Shown: positions 22,022 to 29,434 of the stretch, piece by piece
How the letters are laid out: each line of letters opens with the position of its first letter
How positions within the stretch are numbered: position 1 is the first letter of the stretch
Source of the DNA: Azospirillum canadense
GTDB lineage: Bacteria; Pseudomonadota; Alphaproteobacteria; Azospirillales; Azospirillaceae
Reading direction: 5' to 3'
Assembly: GCF_025961225.1 (NCBI RefSeq)
Contig: NZ_JAOQNG010000008.1
Coordinates: 1 to 64,000, forward strand
DNA: 64,000 bases
The notes under the pieces: generated by a model
Database searches by the model: none
What the model was told of the DNA's origin: nothing
The model's input: only the letters and a program-made list of their open reading frames with translations
Program-made: the position numbers and the translations under genes

Positions 22022-22357
22022 CTAGAATGCAGACTCAGTCGCTGGCGTGATCGGCTGATACCGTTTCCCGAATCCGTTGCAGGTTCCGCACAACAGCGTG
22101 GCCCCCAGAAATTGGCGCGATGGGCGCCCACCCTTGCCGCCACACCCGTCGCAGTCCTGAAGCGAATAGGCATGCTCTGGAATGACCGCTCTGCCTTTCG
22201 GTGTGATGCGCCAATCGCCTGTGACCAGCCCGGCGCGATGCATGGTGTTGACCCGGATGCCATGCATCTCTGTGGAGATCAAAGTGCCGGTGTCTTGGTG
22301 CTGTGCCAGCAACTGCAGGAATTCCAGTTCGCGCTCCGACAGGTCACTGCGCTTCAT
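22022..22357 (-). CDS. winged-helix protein with DnaJ-type zinc finger
   Basis: 111 residues, ATG 22357. N-terminal half LSERELEFLQLLAQHQD, TMHRAGLVTGDWRITPKG reads as a winged helix. The C-terminal half has CDGCGGKGG and CGTCNGFG, the paired CxxCxGxG knuckles of a DnaJ-type zinc finger, 16 residues apart. A DNA-reading domain plus a zinc module suggests a regulator or adaptor. Unnamed. Confidence 0.75.
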   Translation of the reverse strand: MKRSDLSERELEFLQLLAQHQDTGTLISTEMHGIRVNTMHRAGLVTGDWRITPKGRAVIPEHAYSLQDCDGCGGKGGRPSRQFLGATLLCGTCNGFGKRYQPITPATESAF

Positions 22358-22376
22358 GGTGTGGCGGTTCTTCTGA

Positions 22377-22955
22377 TCAGAAACGGACCAAGGAAGTCTT
22401 CCCGCCGAGATAGAGCGGATGTTTGGGAGAGCCGTCCTTATTGTTGCCGAAGCACCAAAGGTCGATGCCGCGCTGACGGAGCGCCTCCACCGTTTCCCGG
22501 GCCGCAGACACAAGCGGGCGCGGGACCTTGCCAAAGCATACGACAACGCGCTCGGCGCTTTCGGCCGCCTGAAGGATGGTCGGCAGGTTGTCCGGTGAGC
22601 ACGCCACCACGCCCGGTTTGCTGAGGTGGGCTGGTGCCGTGGCTCGGTAGTCGCCGACGTTGCACTTCACGAACCCGGTGTAGCCTTCCCGGACGGTGAA
22701 GCCCCATTCGCGCGTAACTGTCGGATCGTTGGCGGTCGCGTCGGCCGTGCTCGGGTTCATTCCGATCAGGAGCCAGTGCCGGGCTGGAAATACGTCGCCA
22801 ATCCACCGACGTAGGACCCTGCGATAGCGCCCGCACTCGGAAAACACGGCATCGCCGCGCAGGCCGGGCGGAAGGGCGGTCTTCACCTTTCCGCCGGGGT
22901 CGTGAGTGTCGAGCTTGGTCGGCAAATCGAACAGGCCGAAATCGAAGGCGGTCAT
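22377..22955 (-). CDS. DUF1643 domain protein
   Basis: 192 residues from ATG 22955. AVFSECGRYRRVLRR, then LLIGMNPSTADATANDPTV and a C-terminal VVCFGKVPRP with RGIDLWCFGNNKDGSPKHP are the fixed landmarks of DUF1643, a family common in phages and mobile elements and of unknown activity (conserved Asn, Asp and His suggest an enzyme). Length is normal. Confidence 0.92.
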   Translation of the reverse strand: MTAFDFGLFDLPTKLDTHDPGGKVKTALPPGLRGDAVFSECGRYRRVLRRWIGDVFPARHWLLIGMNPSTADATANDPTVTREWGFTVREGYTGFVKCNVGDYRATAPAHLSKPGVVACSPDNLPTILQAAESAERVVVCFGKVPRPLVSAARETVEALRQRGIDLWCFGNNKDGSPKHPLYLGGKTSLVRF

Positions 22956-23045
22956 GATGCAACTCGCTGATTCATCCGCGCGCTGTGCTGCGCGCATTAG
23001 TCCGTAGCGTCACGCTTGCGTGGCTTCCGTGACCGGCCTCACCGC

Positions 23046-23342
23046 TTAGTGCCGGCTGCCCAAGAAAAGGCGCCCGAAGCTAGTCAGGAAGTCCGGTTCA
23101 GTCTCCCACACGCGCGTTCCATCCGGGTTGACGCGCGTCCTATTAAAACTCATCCCGCAGCCACCCGCGGAAAAATCAAGGCTGCCTCGCTGTTTGGAAG
23201 CCGAATTGCCATAGACTGGAACACAGATCGGGTGCGTCTCGAAAGAGAGGTCCGCACCGTCGACAGTGATCACGTAATCCGCGCCGCCAGTTAGAAGGAC
23301 GGCGTGGCTCCCGTCGCGCAGGCTGATGGTGGTCTCGCGCAT
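23046..23342 (-). CDS. hypothetical protein
   Basis: 98 residues from ATG 23342. Strand-rich (TTISLRDGSHAVLL, YVITVDGADLSFETH) with GGCGMSFNRTRVNPDG near the end. Follows the repressor gene in the same direction by about 30 bases. Unassigned. Confidence 0.68.
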   Translation of the reverse strand: MRETTISLRDGSHAVLLTGGADYVITVDGADLSFETHPICVPVYGNSASKQRGSLDFSAGGCGMSFNRTRVNPDGTRVWETEPDFLTSFGRLFLGSRH

Positions 23343-23373
23343 GCTCTGCTCCCGGCTGCTGGCTGGCCATCGG

Positions 23374-23763
23374 TCAGATCGCGCCATTTTCCGTGGCGAT
23401 CCGGTCGGCCGTTTGGCGCTTGGCACGCCCACGCGGGATGCGCTCCTTGATCTTTGCGTCCGGCCGTAGGACGACGCCGGCTCCGTTGGCCGTCCCCGAC
23501 TCGCCGGCGGCGACGAAATCGCATCCGGCTGCCTCCAGGGTGCGCTTCACCGTTATGACGGTGCCCATCTTCGCGCTGATCAACTCGCCGTCGAGGCGGG
23601 TCAGATCGTTGATGGTGTTCCGATGCAAGCTGGTCGCTGCCGCGAGGTCATCTTCGGACCATCGCAGCGCCGCGAGCGCCTGCCGGACTTGAGCCCCCGT
23701 CAGCACGGCTGTGGCCCCCTGGCCAAGAACTGGTCCCTGCACGAGGCGCCGTCCTTTCGTCAC
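23374..23763 (-). CDS. XRE-type repressor (candidate immunity repressor)
   Basis: 129 residues from GTG 23763. HTH at about 22-60: AQVRQALAALRWSEDDLAAA, then SLHRNTINDLTRLDG; then TVITVKRTLEAAGCDFV and GAGVVLRPD, the layout of alphaproteobacterial XRE regulators whose C-terminus includes the AG.EF...G.GV.L strand. It heads the leftward operon and faces the rightward operon across a promoter region where the two promoters overlap. That geometry is typical of a phage lysis-lysogeny switch. It lacks a RecA-cleavable peptidase domain. Confidence 0.82.
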   Translation of the reverse strand: MTKGRRLVQGPVLGQGATAVLTGAQVRQALAALRWSEDDLAAATSLHRNTINDLTRLDGELISAKMGTVITVKRTLEAAGCDFVAAGESGTANGAGVVLRPDAKIKERIPRGRAKRQTADRIATENGAI

Positions 23764-23793
23764 CTGTCCCTAGGCAAAATGCCTTTCTTCGGG

Positions 23794-23825
23794 TTGCATC
23801 GTATCCCCTGAGGGTATAAAGTCAA
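23794..23825. promoter_or_regulatory. overlapping divergent promoters (switch region)
   Basis: Leftward: TTGACT (complement of 23820-23825), 16-base spacer, TACGAT (complement of 23798-23803). Rightward: TTGCAT 23794-23799 and TATAAA 23815-23820 with a tight 15-base spacer. The two occupy the same DNA, and CCC-CTGA-GGG (about 23805-23814) within GGGTTG...CAACCC arms offers an operator. A repressor bound here would control both directions. Confidence 0.6.
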
Positions 23826-23846
23826 CCCTGAACGATGGAGGTGAGC

Positions 23847-24854
23847 GTGGCCGAGAACAGTGCAATCGAGTGGACGGACCACACGTTCAATCCGTGGATC
23901 GGCTGCACCAAGGTCAGCCTCGCGTGCGACAACTGCTACGCCGAGACGGAGCGCGCGGTGACCTGCCTCGGCGTGACATGGGGCGTCGGTCAGCCGCGTC
24001 ACCGCACCTCCGCCAGCACTTGGAAGCAGCCGCTCGCCTGGAACCGCAAGGCCGCCAAGCTGGGCATCCGCTACAGGGTGTTCTGCGCCTCGCTCGCCGA
24101 CGTCTTTGACGCCGAAGTGCCGGACGAGTGGCGGCTGGACCTGTTTCGGATGATCGTGCAGACGCCGCACCTGGATTGGCTGCTGCTGACCAAGCGGCCG
24201 AAGGTGGCGCAGAATTTCCTTTCCAGCTTCGCCATGGCGCCCGGCAAGAGCGGGTTCCTGACCCACAACGGTGATAAGCCTAAGGGTTGGGGCGGCACGG
24301 GTGAGATCATCCACGGCGTTGGCCAGGAGCAGATTTGGCCGCTTCCGAACGTCTGGCTCGGCGCAACGGTCGAGAGTCAGGCAATGGCCGAGACACGCAT
24401 CCCGCATCTGCTGGCGACGCCCGCCGCGGTCCGGTTCGTCAGCATGGAGCCGCTTCTGGGACCGGTTGCGATGCGCCCATGGCTGCAAGGGATTCCGGCC
24501 GACGCCGCCCTGTCCAGTTACCGGCGCGTCGATTGGGTCATCGCTGGCGGCGAAAGTGGTGTGCACGCGCGCCCGTCGCATCCGGATTGGTTCCGCTCGC
24601 TCCGAGACGAGTGCATCGCCACGGGAGTCCCGTTCCTCATGAAGCAATGGGGCGAATGGGTGCCGCGCGGACCTGCGGACTGGGGATATCCAAGCGTTGA
24701 CGGAGTGCCGCGGATCCGCCTGACCAACGAAGGTCAGAACGGACACTTCTTGAACGCTGAAGGCGGCAACCCCGTCTGGATGAACCGCGCCGGCAAGAGG
24801 GTTGCTGGTCGCCTTCTCGACGGCGTGCTGCACGACGCCTACCCGACAGCCTGA
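23847..24854 (+). CDS. phage Gp37/Gp68 (DUF5131) family protein
   Basis: 335 residues from GTG 23847, placed by GGAGG at 23838-23842; the upstream ATG 23835 would bury that site. IEWTDHTFNPWIGC, then CxxC in ACDNCYAE, WKQPLAWNRKAAKLG, VFCASLADVFD, WLLLTKRPK, and VRFVSMEPLLGP followed by DWVIAGGESG are the family landmarks. The Cys triad resembles radical-SAM-type clusters, and the family is thought to be related to them, but its reaction is not established. First rightward gene from the switch. Confidence 0.92.
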   Translation: MAENSAIEWTDHTFNPWIGCTKVSLACDNCYAETERAVTCLGVTWGVGQPRHRTSASTWKQPLAWNRKAAKLGIRYRVFCASLADVFDAEVPDEWRLDLFRMIVQTPHLDWLLLTKRPKVAQNFLSSFAMAPGKSGFLTHNGDKPKGWGGTGEIIHGVGQEQIWPLPNVWLGATVESQAMAETRIPHLLATPAAVRFVSMEPLLGPVAMRPWLQGIPADAALSSYRRVDWVIAGGESGVHARPSHPDWFRSLRDECIATGVPFLMKQWGEWVPRGPADWGYPSVDGVPRIRLTNEGQNGHFLNAEGGNPVWMNRAGKRVAGRLLDGVLHDAYPTA

Positions 24855-24886
24855 ACAACTCAACGGATTATCGAAAGGAGAAGAGC

Positions 24887-25759
24887 GTGACGCGCATTCT
24901 GTTGGCCGCCCTCATGGTGGTCGCCACCTTCGCCGGCGCGAGCGCCGCCGACCTGCCCGGCGTGCGCCTGTGCACCGGCTCTGCCAAGGGCAACTACTTC
25001 TTCGCTGGCAGCGTCATCGCCCAGCAGGCCAAGGGCTCGCTGAAAGTCGATGTGATCGAGACCGCCGGGTCCATCGACAACCTGCGCAAGATGGAGGACG
25101 GCGCCTGCGACGCCGCCCTGGTCCAGTCCGACGCCTACGGCGTCTACAAGGACCGCAACCCGTCGTCGGCGCTGTCCATTGTGCGGGCTGGGGCGCTGTA
25201 CAAGGAATACGCCCACCTGCTGTGCAACAAGACGTCCGGCATCGACTCCGTGAAGGACTTGCGGAGCAACAAGGCCAAGCTGCTGACCGGTGATGCGGGA
25301 TCCGGCTCCGAGGTGACCTGGGCGACCTGGATCAAGATGGACAAGGACTACACAAAGGCGGCGACCGATCGCATTGGCGGCACGCAGGCGATTCTCCGCA
25401 TCCGCGATGGCGCCGAAGCTCAGTGTGCTCTGTTCATCAACGGGCTGAATTCCGCGCTGATGAAGCAAGTGAACGAGCAAGCGGGCGACCGGGTGAAATT
25501 GGTGCCCGTGAAGGACGGCGACTTCGCGAGCGTGAAGGACCCGGGGGGCAATAAGGTCTATTCGGCTGAGGACATCCCCGGCAGCACGTACAAGGCCCTG
25601 CAGTCCGGCTTCTTCTCCTCCGCTGTCCCGACCCTTGCCGTCGAGGCCCTGGTCGTTCTGCGCGCGGATTGGGCGGAGCAGAACAAGCGTGGTCTGGACG
25701 AACTGTCCGACGCGGTTCTGCGGGCGACGCCGGCCATCAAGCAACGGGTCGACGGCTAA
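24887..25759 (+). CDS. TAXI-type TRAP transporter solute-binding protein
   Basis: 290 residues. Signal peptide 1-20 (ILLAALMVVATFAGASA, cut before ADLPG). The mature protein starts with VRLCTGSAKGNYFFAG, then VIETAGSIDNLRKMEDGACD and AALVQSDAYGVYK, the signature of TAXI solute receptors that feed TRAP transporters with dicarboxylates, glutamate or similar. No DctQ/DctM-type permease follows, only a 52-residue membrane peptide. It would be a periplasmic cargo protein acting in the lysogen. Good Shine-Dalgarno (AAAGGAGAAG) upstream. Confidence 0.85.
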   Translation: MTRILLAALMVVATFAGASAADLPGVRLCTGSAKGNYFFAGSVIAQQAKGSLKVDVIETAGSIDNLRKMEDGACDAALVQSDAYGVYKDRNPSSALSIVRAGALYKEYAHLLCNKTSGIDSVKDLRSNKAKLLTGDAGSGSEVTWATWIKMDKDYTKAATDRIGGTQAILRIRDGAEAQCALFINGLNSALMKQVNEQAGDRVKLVPVKDGDFASVKDPGGNKVYSAEDIPGSTYKALQSGFFSSAVPTLAVEALVVLRADWAEQNKRGLDELSDAVLRATPAIKQRVDG

Positions 25760-25917
25760 TGCGCCTCGCCCTACGCCTCGGCGGCGCCTTTCTGGCGGCA
25801 ACAGTCATCGTGGTGGGTGACCTGACGTCCGGGCGGATCATGTCGTGCATCGTGGATGCCGGTCTCCTGGGCGGCATCTTCGTCCTGCTGGTCCCGCTGA
25901 CGATGAAGCCGGCCTGA
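25759..25917 (+). CDS. small two-span membrane protein
   Basis: 52 residues; ATG 25759 overlaps the TAXI stop. Two hydrophobic stretches (LGGAFLAATVIVVGDL and AGLLGGIFVLLVPLTM). Translational coupling links it to the solute-binding protein. Far too small for a TRAP permease; could be a membrane anchor or partner. Confidence 0.6.
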   Translation: MRLALRLGGAFLAATVIVVGDLTSGRIMSCIVDAGLLGGIFVLLVPLTMKPA

Positions 25918-25962
25918 GCCGCGCGCCCTTCGTCCACAGTTCGCGCCTCGGCGCGCTCCAGG

Positions 25963-26020
25963 CCCCTTACTCGCGAGAGTGGGGCTTGAGGGCATGCCGG
26001 GGGTTCCGCTGAAACCCCGG
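25963..26020. terminator. two consecutive hairpins
   Basis: GCCCC (25963-25967) pairs with GGGGC (25982-25986) with an inner ACTC/GAGT-type stem, and CCGGGG (25997-26002) pairs with CCCCGG (26015-26020). T-runs are weak, so these may be attenuators in front of the next gene. Confidence 0.4.
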
Positions 26021-26068
26021 CCGGGAGCGTGGTCCGGTACCAACGCAATCACGGAGACGACGCAGACC

Positions 26069-26470
26069 ATGGCCCACATTTTCGAAGGCGAGCCCGACGC
26101 CCGCCAAGCCGGCGACATCAAGCCGAGCCGTTTCCGCCCGCAGTACCGCCAGCTGTCCGACGAGGAAAAGACGCTGCACGACGCCATCAAGGGGAAAGCC
26201 GCCGAACTGGAGGCACTGTTCGAGAAGGCGCGTGCGCTGCGGTTTGCCCCGCGCACCGCGGCCATTGAGGCTAACGTCGCAGCCAGCGAGGCGGCCGTGG
26301 CACGCAACGATCAAGCCGGCATCAGTGACTGGCAGGCCCCGCCCCCGGCGCTGGATTGGGCGCGCCTGGACGAAGAATTCCCGGTTGGCAACGCGCCGTC
26401 ATACTTCGACGACGGCATGAAGGCTCTGGAGATGTCGGTCATGTGGACCGTCAAAGGACTGACCGCCTGA
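26069..26470 (+). CDS. Acb2/Tad1-like anti-defence protein (probable cyclic-nucleotide sponge)
   Basis: 133 residues from ATG 26069. PQYRQLSDEEKTLHDAIKGK then AAELEALFEKA matches the first hairpin helix of Acb2, and the closing DDGMKALEMSVMWTVKGLT matches the second (GM.AL...V in Acb2). Acb2 oligomers bind cyclic di- and trinucleotides made by CBASS, and Tad1 shares the hairpin and binds Thoeris signals. The chain is about 40 residues longer than T4-type Acb2, with a Trp/Pro-rich insertion (SDWQAPPPALDWARLDEEFP) between the helices. Placed among accessory genes ahead of ParB. Family membership is by pattern; ligand is inference. Confidence 0.6.
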   Translation: MAHIFEGEPDARQAGDIKPSRFRPQYRQLSDEEKTLHDAIKGKAAELEALFEKARALRFAPRTAAIEANVAASEAAVARNDQAGISDWQAPPPALDWARLDEEFPVGNAPSYFDDGMKALEMSVMWTVKGLTA

Positions 26471-26522
26471 CCCATTCGGCCGCGTCGGGTGAGGTGTGTC
26501 CTCCCCGGCCGGCAGGCCACAG

Positions 26523-26544
26523 CCGACCTCGTGGAGTCGGTTTT
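26523..26544 (+). terminator. short terminator-like hairpin
   Basis: CCGAC (26523-26527) pairs with GTCGG (26536-26540) followed by TTTT. Downstream of the Acb2-like gene and before the next small gene. Confidence 0.5.
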
Positions 26545-26573
26545 GGCATGCCGAGTGGAAGAGGGGCTTCACA

Positions 26574-26759
26574 ATGGGGTTCGTGACCGAAGAGCAGAAG
26601 GACGGAACGCATCGCGTCATCAAGGGCCGCGTCGGCAAGTACTGCAGGGGGAGCGTCATCCCGGCCGATGTGGTCCAGAAGATGATCGGCGGTGAGCCCG
26701 TCGATATGGGGAACGGCTACACGATGGCTGGGCGCGATCGCGACGGCAAAGGGTCGTAA
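26574..26759 (+). CDS. small hypothetical protein
   Basis: 61 residues from ATG 26574, with AGAGGGG about 7 bases upstream. KDGTHRVIKGRVGKYCRGSV and MIGGEPVDMGNGYTM look like a small beta-barrel. Ends 5 bases before the ParB-like gene. Unassigned. Confidence 0.6.
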   Translation: MGFVTEEQKDGTHRVIKGRVGKYCRGSVIPADVVQKMIGGEPVDMGNGYTMAGRDRDGKGS

Positions 26760-26764
26760 CCACC

Positions 26765-27574
26765 ATGGCCCGTCTGAAAGACCTTCCTGGTGTCAAGACC
26801 GGGAACCTGTTTGCTGTCCCACCGGCCATGCTGGCGGAGGACGACGGTTTCAACATCCGCCAGCAGGGCGATTCCTTCGAGGCGCTGATCGAGGAGTACG
26901 CTCAACTCTTCCTCGCCGGCCACCGGTGCCCCCCCTTGGAGGTGTGGAAGCGCGGCGACGACCTTGTGGTGATCGACGGCCATTGCCGACGGCGGGCCGC
27001 GCTCCGTGCCATTGAGCGTGGCGCGCCGGCCGATCTGACCGTCGACGTCGTGAACTTCACGGGCAACGACGCGGACCGCGTGGCCCTGATGCTCCGCTCG
27101 GGTCTGAAGCGCGGTTGGGCGCCGGCCGAGTTGGCGGAGGGTTACAAGCGCCTTATGGGCTTCTGGCAAGACGTCGGCAAGGTTGCCGCGGCGGTCGGAA
27201 AATCCGAGCAGCATGTCCGTGACATTCTGGCGCTAGCCAATGCCGACACCGCCGTTCAGCAGATGGTGAAGGCCGGCGCCGTCTCCGCCACCACGGCAAT
27301 CGCTGTCGTGAAGAAGCAGGGGCACAAGGCGGCCGACGTGCTGAAGGAGACCGTCGCCAAGGTGAAGGCCACCGGCGGCGCCAAGGTCACGGCCCGGCAC
27401 GTCTCCGCTGCTCAAGGCCTCGACGCTCGCCAGCTCCGGCCGGCGCTCATGAAGCTGGCGGATGAGGTTCGGTCCCAAGTCGATCCGGACAGCCAAGCCG
27501 ATTTCGGCGAAACGCAATTCACCGTGTCGGGCGCCACGCTGCGGCCGATCCTGGAAATGCTCGGGGTGAGGTAA
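26765..27574 (+). CDS. ParB/Spo0J-like protein
   Basis: 269 residues. N-terminal ParB domain: FNIRQQGDSFEALIEEYAQL, then VIDGHCRRRAALRAIERG, the NTP-binding/CTPase-type box. The middle HTH has LMGFWQDVGKVAAAVGKSEQ then HVRDILALANAD. The C-terminal portion is lysine-rich. No ParA is present, so this is probably a stand-alone phage ParB used in regulation, DNA packaging or as a nuclease, not in partition. Follows a 5-base gap. Confidence 0.9.
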   Translation: MARLKDLPGVKTGNLFAVPPAMLAEDDGFNIRQQGDSFEALIEEYAQLFLAGHRCPPLEVWKRGDDLVVIDGHCRRRAALRAIERGAPADLTVDVVNFTGNDADRVALMLRSGLKRGWAPAELAEGYKRLMGFWQDVGKVAAAVGKSEQHVRDILALANADTAVQQMVKAGAVSATTAIAVVKKQGHKAADVLKETVAKVKATGGAKVTARHVSAAQGLDARQLRPALMKLADEVRSQVDPDSQADFGETQFTVSGATLRPILEMLGVR

Positions 27575-27577
27575 GTC

Positions 27578-28576
27578 ATGACCACTCGTCACCTGTTCAT
27601 CTCCGGACCGATGCAGTCAGGCCGGTCCGCAGCCGCCGTCGCCATGGCAAACGCCATGCACGATCAGGGCATCCCGACGGTCTTCGTGGCCCCGTGTCCC
27701 TTGGCCGCCGATCTCTGGCGGCGAACTGGGCGCCTTCGCTGCAAGGTCATCTCCGCCAGCCCTGTGACGATCGGCTCCGCACCGATGTCGTGCGTCGTTG
27801 TGGACGATGCCGAGCGCATCAAAGAGCCGCGCGAGTTCATTCTCACGGCAATCCAGCGGCAACGCACCTTCCTGCGGCCCACCATCGTATGGGTCGTGCG
27901 TCAGGACGCCCTGGGTGAGTTCCGGAAGCTGGTGGCCGAGGTCGATCCCGAAGGATTCGGCGTGGATGAGATGATGGCGGCTCAGATTGGGGAAGAACTT
28001 GGCGCCCATTCAAACGACGCCCCCCGGTCCGGCAGCGTCGTGCAGCACATAAAGGACCTGGAAGCCGAGGTCCGGGAGATCCGGGAGGAGCGCGACCGGC
28101 TGCAGACCCAGCTTGAACCGGTTCCGGGCGGTGACGCCGCGGCGTTCGACATGGCCCTGGCCCGCAAGCTTCACCCGTACTGGTGGGACGACACATGGCT
28201 GAAAAAGCGCCACGTGGACAAAGGGCAGGAAGACTACATGCGTGAGCAGCTGGCGGTGCAGGCCGGTGAGATCCGCCGCATGGTGGTCAACTGGTTTGCC
28301 GGGCAGGGCTGTGCCGTCACCCTGCCGACCGCCCAAGCCTGGGTGCTGATCAAGGGGTATTGCGGCGGGGAAGGGGTGGTCATCACGCCGGCCGGCGACG
28401 CGGAGACCGGGAGCAAGATCGCGCGGGCTATTGCGGGCGATGACTGGGGGGTCACCGCTGAGCCGGTCCCCGTAATGATCGCCGGGACTCTGCACGGGAC
28501 CAGCAAGTGGTTCGGGGATGTCTCCGGCGTGGTCAAGGCGCTCGCCGAACGTCCGGAGCCGGCCAGCCTTCCTTGA
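27578..28576 (+). CDS. P-loop-like hypothetical protein
   Basis: 332 residues. The start MTTRHLFISGPMQSGRSAAA looks like a Walker A loop with Arg in place of the usual Lys (GPMQSGRS, about 10-17), and SCVVVDDAERI near 65-75 looks like Walker B. A second half contains a coiled coil (HIKDLEAEVREIREERDRL) and an unrecognised C-terminal domain. With the lysine missing it may bind but not hydrolyse nucleotide. Lies just before the terminase genes; could relate to packaging or DNA handling. Confidence 0.72.
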   Translation: MTTRHLFISGPMQSGRSAAAVAMANAMHDQGIPTVFVAPCPLAADLWRRTGRLRCKVISASPVTIGSAPMSCVVVDDAERIKEPREFILTAIQRQRTFLRPTIVWVVRQDALGEFRKLVAEVDPEGFGVDEMMAAQIGEELGAHSNDAPRSGSVVQHIKDLEAEVREIREERDRLQTQLEPVPGGDAAAFDMALARKLHPYWWDDTWLKKRHVDKGQEDYMREQLAVQAGEIRRMVVNWFAGQGCAVTLPTAQAWVLIKGYCGGEGVVITPAGDAETGSKIARAIAGDDWGVTAEPVPVMIAGTLHGTSKWFGDVSGVVKALAERPEPASLP

Positions 28577-28686
28577 GGCCGAGGCGGGCGGCATGATACA
28601 CCATGCTAGGTGCTTCGCAGTGCCTCCTGAACCGGCACTCCCACGACATTCCGAGAAGGCCGACCGGCGTTCGTCCGGCGGCCTTC
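28573..28686 (+). promoter_or_regulatory. candidate late promoter and leader hairpin before terminase
   Basis: -35 TTGAGG 28573-28578, 18-base spacer, -10 TACACC 28597-28602, then ATGCTAGGTGCTTCG (28603-28617), which recurs nearly unchanged at 41406-41426. A hairpin GAAGGCC...GGCCTTC with an inner CCGG/CCGG stem follows at 28655-28686. The small terminase starts at 28739. Likely start of the packaging/head transcript. Confidence 0.55.
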
Positions 28687-28738
28687 GCCATGCCTGCATG
28701 CCCGCGGGTGTGGTCGGCGTCTGACCGAAGGAGCGCGC

Positions 28739-29431
28739 ATGGCCGCTAAGAAATTCATGAACGGGACCGAGTACGCCACCCACTGCGGCGTGACGAAGAT
28801 GACCGTCAGCCGCTGGACGAAGCGGGACGGATTCCCGATCAAGGATGGGAAGATCGATGTGGCGGCGGCCGACGCCTGGCGCGAGGCCAACCTTGACGCC
28901 AGCAAGCCGCGATCGAGCGTGAACCCGGCCGCTGCGCCGCCCGCCGCCGCGGCCAAGCCGACCCGGAAAACTCCTGTCCCAACGCCCACGGCGCCGGAAT
29001 CGCCCGCGGACCTGCCGCCCGATCTGGCCGGCGCGGTCCTGCTCATGCCGGATGGCACGCAAACCCTGCTTGCCGAGATTCCGAGCTTCGCCGCGTCCCA
29101 GGCGGCGAAGATGTACTACGACGCCGAGATGAAAAAGCGCGAGGTGCTGGCGCACGACAAGGAACACATTCCGAAGGTGGAGGTCCTGGCGGCGACCGAA
29201 ACCATGGTGTCGATGTTCCGCGCCGAATTCATGGGTCTGGGTCGCCGCGTCGCGCCGATGCTCGAAGGTAAGCCGCTCGCCGAGCGCGCGGACATCATCC
29301 AGGATCAGGCCCGCACGGTGCTGGAGCGCATGGCACGCAAGATCACCGCCGCGGCTCAGGGCGACTTCGATGAACAGGCGGATGCCGACGGCGATGAGGA
29401 TGGCGACGCGGATCCGGCGGAGCGGGGCTGA
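28739..29431 (+). CDS. terminase small subunit
   Basis: 230 residues from ATG 28739, with AAGGAG upstream. Residues 5-55 form a winged HTH of the Nu1 type (YATHCGVTKMTVSRWTKRDG, FPIKDGKIDV). A proline-alanine linker follows, then a helical C-terminus with KREVLAHDKEHIPKVEVL and FRAEFMGLGRRVAPMLEG, the oligomer and large-subunit contact region of lambda-like small terminases. Recognises the packaging site, which I could not locate. Confidence 0.9.
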   Translation: MAAKKFMNGTEYATHCGVTKMTVSRWTKRDGFPIKDGKIDVAAADAWREANLDASKPRSSVNPAAAPPAAAAKPTRKTPVPTPTAPESPADLPPDLAGAVLLMPDGTQTLLAEIPSFAASQAAKMYYDAEMKKREVLAHDKEHIPKVEVLAATETMVSMFRAEFMGLGRRVAPMLEGKPLAERADIIQDQARTVLERMARKITAAAQGDFDEQADADGDEDGDADPAERG

Positions 29432-29434
29432 CCG

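Noticed and set aside
25759..25917. TRAP small permease (DctQ) for the TAXI protein
   Set aside because: Only 52 residues and two spans; DctQ subunits have four spans and about 150 or more residues.
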